This document shows, piece by piece, positions 19,963 through 31,900 of a DNA stretch of 64,000 nt. The first letter of the stretch is position 1. The number at the start of each line of letters is the position of its first letter. The DNA is taken from contig NC_088306.1 in NCBI RefSeq assembly GCF_032854445.1, forward strand, positions 808,501 through 872,500, in the 5' to 3' direction. The translations under genes and the position numbers were made by a program. The notes under the pieces were generated by a model that was not told where the DNA came from, searched no databases, and saw nothing but the letters and a program-made list of their open reading frames with translations. Source of the DNA: Liolophura sinensis. Taxonomy: Eukaryota; Mollusca; Polyplacophora; Chitonida; Chitonidae.

Positions 19963-22900
19963 GTAAGTCCACAACTCCTGGTACTCTGCTTCGTAATTGT
20001 GTCTAATTATCAATATGGTAAGAGCGTCCAGAACCCCTTGGTCTCTGTTTCGTAATTGTGTGAGCTAGCACGTTACGCGGGGCTAGGGGCTGTATATTCA
20101 TCGTGTTGAATCAGATCTCCACGTTGTATGTATAAACAGTTGCAATCAAAGTGCAGCTGACATACACACATGTATTTTATTATCGACAATTCCTTTACTT
20201 GCATGGTACACGATTTGGATACTGCATTCACTCGCCTCGAACATTTCTTGCGTTTTTCATGCATCACTGAAAACTGTTGACAGCTTTTCTTTGCATGGTC
20301 TCCTAAGTTTGCTCTATATATACTTTCTTAGATCTTCAGTGATTTTTGTTAAACACTGGAACAGACCTTGTGATTATTGATTATTGCCAAAATTTTGACA
20401 TCCACCCTTTCAATATGTATGGGCCGGTCATTTAGATCTGTCACCATCCTATAAACCTATAAAGTATAACACAGCAATTGGTTTATCTATTTTCAATGAA
20501 AGACTTGTATTCCAAGTATCTTAAACCGGCATTAAATATTGCTTTTTTAAAAGGTTTAGTGAAACTTTAACACGCCTTCAGCACGTCGCTGTTATCGAGA
20601 GCGGTGTGACCTCACGTTTACTGAAGCTCTTCAGAATACGTCGGAGGTATTTTGTGATTAGGTAGTAAACATGGCCAAAAAGAAGTTGTTGGTGATGACG
20701 ATGAAAGCTGAATTTACCAACCATGTATAGATGATTTCTGGAAATCAAAACAAACCGGAAGGATATTACTTCTTCCACCGTTTGAATTGTTAATACCATC
20801 GTACGGAATCTGAACGTCTCTTAGCAACCCGCGGATAGTCATGCAGGACGTAAAGCTCGTAAATTAAATAAATAAACAAAATAACTGTACAGTAGACCCC
20901 CTACCGTTTACAAGGATAGCATCTCAGTATCCACTGATTCTCCGCGGGCGTTGATTCCTCGGTTGCAATGTACGGAAAAATATACGGTCACTGCCGAAGG
21001 GTTCTACGTGGGCGCCAGGCCCTGTGATCTACAAATCGCCTTCAGATGTAATATTGACTCACCGTCTAGGTCACCGTCTCCGGAGCGGTCATGATGGTGC
21101 CTCCATGTTGATGCTTACAAAATTATTATAGCATTGCTGTTGACTTGGATTCATGCCAAGTTTTTAAAACATGAAAATTATTCTGGTGCCAACTGGGGCT
21201 AATGACACACGTCTACACAATGATGTCTTATGTAACAGTTATGCCATATTAGCTATTACCCTTTAAATAAGCGTAAACACCAAAATTAACACTATTCTTT
21301 AACACTTTTTACAGAGTTGTTAAACATTAAACATTGTGCTTAAAATCCAAAACATTATGTTTAAAAAAGATAAAACACCACAAGGTGTTCAACTGGCTGA
21401 TACACTTTGAACACAGTCTAGAGTTTATTTGAAAACCAACACTGTGTTTACCTGATCGATACTAATTTCCATCACATGAAAATGATGATTACTGTTTACT
21501 GTGGAAACCATATGATATAGACCAAGTGGGACTGCTAAAACAAACAACAAATCACGAAAGTATCTGTTTTCTTTAATTTTTATAATTTGTTCGTCTTTTG
21601 TTTTGTATTATTTCAACTTTTCATGGTGTATGTTTAACAAGAGGCTGTATATCAGTTTAACAAGAGGATGTATATATGTTTAACAAGAGGCTGTATATTT
21701 GTTAGTAGTATAGGTAATAGGGGTTCTGGCGCACCCTCCCCTTGGCAAATAGCGGCTCCCAGCCCCCATTCCCTACCCAGCTTCTGGGGGTAGTATACAC
21801 ACTATAGGTTCTGACGCACCCTCCCCTTGGGGCCCTGCCCATAACAAATAAAGGCCGCAACCCCTTTTTCCCTGCTTCCCCCATAACCCCCCCCCCCCCT
21901 TAGGCGCCTCCCCAGCCAAGGCGTACACGCTTATTTACAAGTCTAGCCTACACACACACATTGATATGAGGCGACCTAGTTGCCATTTAATAGATAAGGC
22001 GTATAGTCTATATATAGGCACAACAGGGTGATTCAGCTGATTTTCTCCCCAGGGTAGGGCTTAAACTACGGGTTTTTATGAAAAATAAATGTGACAGTAT
22101 TTTTCAGCGTGTCTTGTTTGATAAGATCCAGTATTTTTAGGAGGATTAAGATATTTTGTTTATGCGGAAAAGTCCTTCCAATTTAGCCCATGTTTCGTGG
22201 GTCGTGGGATATAGCTCAGTCGGCTGACAGAGGTGGGAAAGGCGCTGTGTGTAAGGGGTGTATTCATATACTACATGTATAAGGGGATGTTTGCTAGCTC
22301 AGATCCGGATTTGGTCTCCTGTATATGTAGTATGTGAATGCGTTACCTGTATATGGCGCCGGGCTCTGCGCACTTCTAAGCATCTGTATTGAAATGTGTA
22401 TTTTACAGTTCAATTTGTTTTTCTACCTCCTGTTTCATACTTGGTTGTCCAAAGCATAACAGATTGTAACCTTACATAGTTTAATATAAAATTTATGTAC
22501 TCTTTTTAGTGATTTGCACTCAGTGTCAGTCATTGGTGGGAAAAGTGTGATATATTGGGTGCCCCTAAAAACAGTCAATTTCTTGGGGTCCAATAGTAAT
22601 ACCTTATTTCCAGTGATATAATAGCAATTAAAGCCATTAAAATGCCTTGATTTTCAATGATACAGTGGCGATAAAATGTCTCCGGCGGCAGACCCCTTGC
22701 TTATTTACGGCGGCCCCCAAACCCCCGGCCTTTTGGACGCCCTATTGTCTGATCCTGGCTAATGCCCTGCCCCCGGGGCTCTCGAGACATAGCATGGGGG
22801 TTGCCCTGGGCATCTCCCCAGAAGTAGTAGGGGGAGGGAGGGTTCTGGCACACCCTCCATTTGGCAAATAGAGGCTCCCAGCCCCTATTCCCGGCGAGGT

Positions 22901-25900
22901 CCAGAAGTTCTAGTATACACACTATAGGCTCCGGCACGCCCCCCATGGGGCCCTCCCCATAACAAATAGAGGCCCCCAGCCCCTTCTAGGGTTCTATTAG
23001 ACATACCAATTGCACCAGGTATACTTCGATAAATACAACAACAACATGCCAAGGGGCTACAATTACTATAGCGCATTTTTTTGCAATGGCTACCCCAGTT
23101 TCGGCTACCTTCTGTTGCCGTGGTTAGGGATACCCCGCATTCACACAGTTGCAAGGGACACCCAGCATGCACACGCCAGAATACTATAGCGCATTTTTTG
23201 CGATGGCTACCCCAGATTCGGCTACCTTTTGTTGCCGTGGGTAGGGATACCCCGCATACACACAGTTGCAAGGGACACCCGGCATGCACACGCCAGAATA
23301 CTATAGCGCATTTTTTGCGATGGCTACCCCCAGTTTCGGCTACCTTTTGTTGCCGTGGGTAGGGATACCCCGCATACACACAGTTGCAAGGGACACCCGG
23401 CATGCACACGCCAGAATGCTATAGCGCATTTTTTGCGGTGGCTACCCCAGTTTCGGCTACCTTTTGTTGCCGTGGGTAGGGATACCCCACATACACAACC
23501 CACACGCACCACCACATGCAGCACACATAGGGATACCCAGCATGCGCACACCAGAACACAGCTGCATAGCAACAAGGGATACCCCGCATACACACAGTTG
23601 CAAGGGACACCCAGCATGCACACGCCAGAATACTATAGCGCATTTTTTTGCGGATGGTAGCCCCAGTTTCGGCTACCTTTTGTTGCCGTGGGCCCCGCAA
23701 CATGCACAGCAACAAGCCAAGGATACATGGTATGTGGCAGAGCAAGCACGAGCCGAAGCCAAGCACGCCAAGGAAGACGCAGAGCAAGCACGAGCAGAAG
23801 CCAAGCACGCCAAGGAAGACGCACAGCAAGCACGAGCCGAAGCCAAGCACGATGCAGAGCAAGCGCGAGCCGAAGCCAAGGATGACGCAGAGCAAGCACG
23901 AGCCGAAGCCTTGGACACAAAAGACGACGTAGAGCAAGCACGACCGAAGCCAAGCACGCCAAGGACGCCGCCGAGCAAGTACGAGCCGAAGCCAAACACG
24001 TTTCAGAAGATTCAGTAGCCAGGACACGATACTGCCAATAATACCCGGAATCGCAGCGGCAGCCTTCCCAGCCAGCTTGCCAAGGGCGTGCGCCAGGGAC
24101 TGGAGATGCTTTTTCATCCATTCTTTTAGACCACGCCCGTCGGATGGAGGTGGCGTTGGCTGGATGCCCCCGCCGGACCTGCCAGTCAGCGCCAACTTTA
24201 TCGCTAGCCCCAGTGTCGAGATCGCCATCCCAATTGCCGTGAGAATGGAGACCACGGTTATTCCCTGCTCACGGAAGAGGGTGCGGACGCGCTCGGCCAG
24301 AGTGGTATGCGATCGATCGTCTGCTTGATGCGGCGTATTTGCGTGCGCAGGGCTTCGGCCGTTAAAGAGGCTGCTTCGAGCCGGGCCACCCTTTCTTCCT
24401 CGAGATTCCTTATCCGGTCTGCGATCCGGCGCCTGGAGAATTCATCAGTGGCCTCCTCCAACTTCTGTTTTTGTTTTGCGATGTCCTTATCGAGACTTGA
24501 CAGCTTGGCGAGGTTATTCGCGTTTTTGCCTTCCGAGGTCTGCAGTGCCTTGTCAAGCCCAAGAAGTTCTCGCATGGGAAGAGGAGGGTCGTTTATCGTT
24601 TCAAGAGCCCGCTCGACCACATTATCCGTGAAGCTTGTTTCCAGTGTGTGGACAGCATCATCTGCCTTTTTCGCTGCTTGGTTTAAATCCTTCAGCTCCA
24701 TGGTATCTGCCTCGGCGGCCGTGGCACCGACTTCTGAACTCGCTGTCTCCAGGGCTGCGACTGCTGCCGGATGCAACGATGGCTGGATTGTCTTTCTCCA
24801 GTTTTCAAAGCCCAGCCCCAGTCGAATAGCATCACCCCCTCCTTTTTGGTTGGCGATTGATGTGAGGGCTCGCGGTCCACCTGTTCGTTTGTGGATGATT
24901 TTCACATCACGGTAATCCTTGAGTCGCACTTTCCCTTCCTCGCTAATCTCAAAATTCATGTAATAGCGTTTGAGACTTTTGGGGGGAGGTGGAGGGCATA
25001 CATCTCCTCCAAGTTTTTGTAATAATCATTAACGGCTTGCGCTAATATCCTTCCTTCTGGGGATTTGAGGAACTCATCATCAAAGCTTTGTTGCTCGGGA
25101 ACATTATTACCTGCAAGGAGGAGTCCGCTCGTCGTCGATGTTGTTCTCTCTGGCATCGTCTTTGGCGTTGTCCTCTCTGGCGATGCCGACGCGACTTACA
25201 CCATCGACAACATCAGCCTGGAGTTCGATATGGTCACCGAAGAGGAGCTCGCTAGACAGATCCGCACCCAGTTTGCCGGGGGCGTCTCCATTCTGTATGA
25301 TCGCGTCCTCCGCCACCGAAAGTTTGTGAAGGACAAGTCTGATACTCTCTGGAACATAAACCTGATCACGCCCGCGAGAGCAATGAAGGGCATCCTCATG
25401 CTGTTCGAGACTAAACGAACCCCGTGGAAGAGGAGGTCGGAATCCTTCTACAACCCGAAGATCACCAAAGTAGAAGTCACAACAGAAGGGGTCCCAAATC
25501 AGTTGTACAGCCAGGGCATGCGGGCGTACCAGCAATGGGGCGAGGTCCAGAGGTTCTTCGCCAGCTCACCCCTACGGAAGCGGGACCCTGAGGTGGCCAG
25601 GGTCGTTAAAGACTTGGGCCTGGCAGACGTCTCCCTGGAATAGTTCTTGATGCACAAGCACGCCTTCTGGCTTGACCTTCGGCCAAGTGACGATGACGAG
25701 CTGCATGGCAGTGGGAGGCGCGTTCTGAACGCCAGCGAGGGGATTACGATACAGGTGACAAAAGAGAGAGAAGATCCCGGCGTGTTGAACGTTTATCTCT
25801 ATGTGATCATGGACGCAAAGCTGCACATCCAGAGTGGCAGATTCGTTAGCGCGCTTTATTGATGACGCCCACTGCGCGATTATCTGTGGGCAGACGAACT

Positions 25901-28900
25901 GCGGCAAAACAGTCTTCGTGCTGGACCTGCTTGACGGCCCTTTCCGCGGTTTCTTTCATCACATTGTGATCCTGTGCCCCACTCTTAAGCATAACGAGGC
26001 GTATCGGCGGCGATGGATACTGTCTGACCCTGAGATCTATTGTTTTGACCCCGGCGAGCGGCTCAACGACTGTCTGAGAGCTTTCTACAGATTGTTCGAG
26101 AGGGAGCCCACCCTATACATCATCGATGATTGTAGCGCGTTGGAGGCGATGAAGAAGAAACAAAAAATGCTGTCATTCATGGCTTTCCCGGGCCGTCATG
26201 CAAAGCAAAGCGTCTGGGTCCTCACTCAGAAATACAACGCCGTCCTCAAAGACTTTCGCTAGCTGATAAGGTGGGTGACTTTATTCCAGTGCAAAGATCG
26301 GCACTCGTTCAACGAATGCCTGGAGGAGAACCACATCATCGAGGCCGAGAGCGAAAAGGCAGAGGTTCGACAGAAGCTCAAGAACAATCCGCATTCTAAG
26401 CTCCTGCTAATGATTGATACGCCCGCCACATCTAAGATTATATATTCGACGTAGGCGCCGCTACGTATGAAGCATGGATACCGACGAGCTTATAGACGAG
26501 ATTCTGGGCGCAGAGGAGGAGCCCGGCCGAAGCCAACAGCCCGGCCCCAGCCAACAGGCCAAGCGATATCTGGGAAAAGACGTAACAGCCGCTAAGATCG
26601 ACGCCATGAGCAACGAAGACGTTGAAAGGCTGCACTTCCGGTACGAGGCTAAGCTCGGTGCGCTGATGGTTAACGGTCTCGGAGGTATGTTCTTGAGATC
26701 ATATGTAAGGGCGGCCAGCTGGCTCCTACCAATACCACCCGAGAATCGACCAATGCTCATGGAACAGCTCGCCAACGACCCATTTGTTGAACAGGCGCTT
26801 AGCAGTGCTAGCTGCTGGCTATACTACTGCTGTGGTAAGTACTTGGCACCGTTAACCATGGTGCTGACCACTGCTGAGCAGTGCTCATTTGAACACCACT
26901 GCTGTCCTAGAAATGAGCCGTATGATCCAGAGGAACATGAGTACAACGAATCCGGAAGGCCCGAAAAAAGCGGAGGGGGTGACAGCGGATTCTACGACTG
27001 ACGGCCCTGCGAAGAATTCCAAAAAAGTCGCTGCGGGTCGAGCGGGTGCTGCAGCGAGAAAGGCCAAGGCTGAAAAGCTCAAGGACGAGCTTCGCGAGGC
27101 AAACGCTGCTTTGCTTGGCGCAGATGATTCCACCAAGAAACAGCCGAAGGAACCGGATTCTACGAAGGAGGGAGGCCACAGATTTTGCGAAGGAACCGGA
27201 TTCTACGAAGGCCACCAAATCACCCACTGAAGGGCGCCCCTGGCATTATTAGGCGTTGGAAGCCTTGCAGTGCTAGTGTTGCTACGCGTGTGGCGCAGCC
27301 GCTATACAGCACATGCACGGGGTGCAGATATTACGCCGCATACACGAGGTGCAGATATCACGCCGCAAGAAAAGAATCTCCATTTGAATACACGTCGCGA
27401 CCCTTTCTATATAGAGCAGTATGTCTACTCCACCCAATGATGGATAAGTGCTAGTCAACGCGGCCTACCACGCCGCTGTGGTCTGAAAGGAGCCCTCCCG
27501 AAGCTGGACTTAACACCCCGTGACGTCGGCATGGTGATTGCAGATGTAGGCCTGGCCATGTTTTCGAAGGAACTGCTAATTAAACAAGGGCTCCTTCCTC
27601 CCAATATAATCCAGTAGTAATGGCCTCCATCGCAATGATGATGGGCGGCGCCCTCGTAAACGCTTTGGCCTTCAGCGGGAGCAGCTATATGTTTTCGATG
27701 CTGAGGAGTTCCGGTGTCGACGAAGAGCGGAGGCGCCATGACCGCGCTGTAGAGCAGCTCCAAGCCGCCCTGGAAAAATGGGTCCGAAAGCGCACTGAGC
27801 GCTTGGACTGGATCAACGATGAACTCCGCCGCCAGGGCCACGCTGTCCAAACGTTCCGGGATGTCGACGCTGCAATCCGCGAGTATTCTAGGGTCACGGG
27901 CAAAACTCTTACACGCGACGCACGCGACGCGCTGCTGGGCACAGAGCCACAGGTCTCCAATTTTTATGTGCCTAGTGAAGATGAAAAACACTGCGACATG
28001 ACCTTCGTCATTCTGGGAATGTGTGTGGTTGGGGGTGTGAGTTACGGAATCGCAAAATTCACCAAGTAATCCGAACTGACTGTGCCGGACTCACCATCGA
28101 GCTCCTCGCCGTATGGCAGGCACGATCTTAGTAGTGAGGTGGTTCTGCGCAAGCAAATACGCTGCGACGATTAACATCTTTTTCGTTCCAAATCTGTTAG
28201 AGGACTGCTAGAATACCTTGATGGCATGGCTAGTAAGGTGTCTGCTCGCCTGGCAAATATCTACTACAGCCCTCGTGGGTACTGGAAGAGCCGCGCAGCC
28301 ATCCAGAAACTTGCCACTGTGGCTAAAGTCTCCGAAGATGTGGTCCGGGCCTGGCTGGAAAAGCAGGCTATCTGGCAGATATACTTGCCCCGTCCCCGAA
28401 AAATACCGAGGCCTATGTTCGATGTTTCCACGCCGGATGACATCCACCAAGCCGATCTTCTATTTCTACCACATGATCGGCGAGGCCGGAAGCTGTATAA
28501 GTACGCGCTGACAGTTGTTGATGTCGCTTCTCGCTACAAGGAGGAGGAACCTCTGGCTACTAAAGATTCCAAAGAAGTCGCTGATGCTCTCTCTCGCATT
28601 TACAAGCGCGGACCCCTGAGATGGCCGAAGCTTCTCTAAGTTGACCCTGGGCGCGAGTTTATGGGTGCGGTGAGCCATCTGCTTGCCAAACACGATGCCG
28701 AGGCCGCGTGGATATCCACCGAGACCAAGACATAGTGGAGCGTTTCAACCATACTCTGGCTGAGCGGCTCTTTGGACATCAGTACGCCCAGGAGATGCAC
28801 CTCCCTCCAGAACACCGGTCTACTGAATGGGCGGCTCAGCTGCCCTCTGTTTTGGCCGCTCTGAATAACGAGACAACGACACTGATCGGTAAAAAGCCGA

Positions 28901-31900
28901 AAGACGCCATCAAGGCAAAAGGGGTTGCCCATAAGCCTTCCTCGACGGTTCCAGGTCGTCCCGTTGGACATAATGAGCGGAAGATCCCCGAGGGTGTTGG
29001 CGTTCGTTATCTCTATCAGCCTGGAGAGCTGGAGGGCGGCCGCCGTCGCGCGACTGATCCTGTCTGGTCTCTAGAGATATATCGGCTTGGGCGCTCTGTC
29101 ACAAAGCCTAATGAACCCGTGCTGTACTATTTAGACTATACGTCGGATGGCCCGCGACGGGGATTCGTTCGTGAGGAGTTGCTTATAGTGCCTCCTGATA
29201 CTCAGCTTCCCCCGGATGGGGTTCTACGGCGCTAGTAGTTCCTCGATGAGGATGTCCATTCCAGCCCATTCTGCGGGCGCCGCATCTCTATGGCCATAAG
29301 CCAAGGTGTGAACACCATCTTCGGCGGTCCAGCGCTTACTATCGAAGGGGGACAGTGAGACCTTATTCAGGTGCTGTTCGTAGATATGGTGGCGCTCTGA
29401 TCACAGCACGTCCATACCGTGACGGAAGATCTTTTTCTCGAAGAGGGCCTCTTTGTACTGCTTATGGCGGATGTGCTTTTCCACAACTCCCTTTTTCACG
29501 CCATTGGCCTTCTTAATGTTGGCTCCACCTGCCTCCAGAATGGAGTACATCTTGGGACGCAGACCAATGTATTCGGCGATCGGCTGCCCCCGCGCACTCG
29601 TCCTTCATTTTTCCCAAGACCTTCATATTTGCTACGCTGTGCAGGGGGTGGCCTTGTGGGTAATCTGAGGTGTCGTACAGGTTTGCATTCTCAGCCATAT
29701 CCCTATAAACATCCTCAGCCTGAATCTCGAGTAGCAGACTATCCGTGTCAGTGTAGAGGAGCTGGCAGCGCTCTCCGTACTGGGCCTTCATGTGGTTATA
29801 GTAGAAGTCGTACATTAGTTGCTTGGAGAGATCTAGAGTGCTCATGCCTACATAGATAGGTCGGTTTAGGACTAGACGGGTCTTGTGCATCTGAATCGCT
29901 GCGAGGTCATCATCAAATATGTTTGCCCGTGCGAAGCTCGGGCTGGCTATCAAGCGTCGGAGCTTGTCGTCTTCTCCAGAGCGTACCAGCTTGACGTCCA
30001 CACGCTTCCGAAGGTTCTCCACGGTTTTTCCGAAGACCAAGTTGTTCATTAGCTTGTACAGGTCCTTCTCGAATTTACTCGCGGCCGTTTTTCGGAGCTC
30101 GGTGTTCATCCTGATATAGGGCTCCATCCAAGGGCTCCGGGCGAATCTTAGGGCCCGGTGAACCTTTGTCAGGCGCATTCCCAGAGATAGATACAGCTGT
30201 AGGTTCCGGTAGTGCAGGACGTACCGTTCCTTGTTGCGGAGGTTGGGGATCAGTATTTCTACCTCGGTAGGCGCTTTCTTGCCGAGAAGGCCGTGCTGAT
30301 AGTCTGACATCCACTCCTTCTGGACCACCAGACGCTCCGGGGCTAATGGGTAGCCGTTATGTGCGTTATGTAGGCCGGCCGGATACTCTAGGTCGACCTC
30401 GAGGATGTAACCGGAAGGACTGTCGTGGGGGTGGGTAGCAATCGTTTCACCGAGACGCCGCGCGTCATCTACCCACTGGAAGCCGCCCGTTGGAAGGAAC
30501 TGACTCATAGCCCAGCCATGGTATTGGATGTAGCTGTTTGGACTTTCGGGGTTGTATCCCTCCACCTGCGGATTATTGGCTTTGGCGTGTCGCTTATTTC
30601 CCATGGAGATTCCTCCTCGCAACCCCTTCTCAACGAAGAGATGTTGGTCATAGTCCGTCAACAGCTCCAGCTCTTCTTGAACAGCGCATCCCACGAGAGA
30701 CCTGGGCTCGTAATGTAGTGAGCAGGGTCCAATCCATACTGCCGTAAACAAGTCTTCCGGAAGGCCTCAAACACATCGGCCAACAGGAGCACGTCTGTGC
30801 GAGAGTAAAGGTCTGTGTAGTCTCCCAGATTGGTGCAGTCAAATACCTTCCATACCTGTTGAGCGTGGATGTAGTCCTCGTCGCTAATGCCCCCGACTTT
30901 GAGCTTACTGTAGAAAGCCTCTTTGGGTGGGAAGCTGGACTCGTCGAAGCGCTCCCAGGAGTTCATATACTCATAGGGGTAGACACCCTTGCACATGAGT
31001 AGCTTTCGTTTTTCTTCGGCAGGCTCATACCGGGCTGTGATGTGGAAAGCCTCAGGTTTGTTGGCCTCAACCAGATTGTCAAGGGAAGTCGGTAAGAATT
31101 GAACGCTGTCGATGAAGCGGAGCTGCCCCAGCGAGAAGGAGATGTACTTTTCCGTGTTGTTGGGGATGCAGGAGATGCGGCCCTCCACGTTACTTATGGC
31201 TTGCATCAGGAGGTGCCCGTCGTAGCCCCGTAGCTTGTGGAAGACTACCGGTATAGCTGTCTTGAGACCCAGCCGCAACTTTAGGTTGCATACGTTATGG
31301 GCCGCGCCTCTGTACTTGCCGGTGATATGGCAGTGATCGCACAGAGTCGACGCCTAGAGGCTTCTCACACACGTGACAGGTTGTGGCGTTGTTGTGGGCC
31401 TGCCAGTCTTGGGGAGTTATCCTCATGGCTATAGGGTTGGCTAGAACATTTTTGATTTCCTGCTTCTCCTGTTGGAGAGCTCTGATGAAGTGTTCCGTCG
31501 CGTTAGGGTCTCTGTATTCCACGGGGCGTTTTGTGTGGCCGTCGCAACGCACCACAACATAGCAGTAACTGCAGGGCTCGTGGTGCTGAGTCTTTTGAGT
31601 GCTGCTCTCTGAGGGGCTGGGCGGCGGGCCTTCAACCTTTTTGGTCAGAGCCTCGAGGTCGGCATATATGATGAACGGCGCCGGTAGCTGTTTGTGGTGG
31701 TTCTGGAAGGAGAACTTGTTTTCCCCCTCCTGGGGCATTTCAACCCTCACCGCCGCCTGGCCAATCCCTCGGCATTCCGGCTTATGCGCCTCGAGCAGAT
31801 CCTCCCTTGTGTAACCGTGTAGACACCGCTCACAGAAGTGTTTGCGATTCGTGTCTTACTTTCTTGGAACAGGAGACGATCGAGATCTTTTATCCATGTA

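Noticed and set aside
23081-23660. Several overlapping frames on both strands rich in Cys, Thr, His and Gly
   Set aside because: Products of the 117-119-bp tandem repeat in the Polinton left arm.
24307-24915. 202-codon plus-strand frame in the Polinton
   Set aside because: Antisense shadow of the coiled-coil gene at 24258-24959; low-complexity Ser/Arg/Ala composition.
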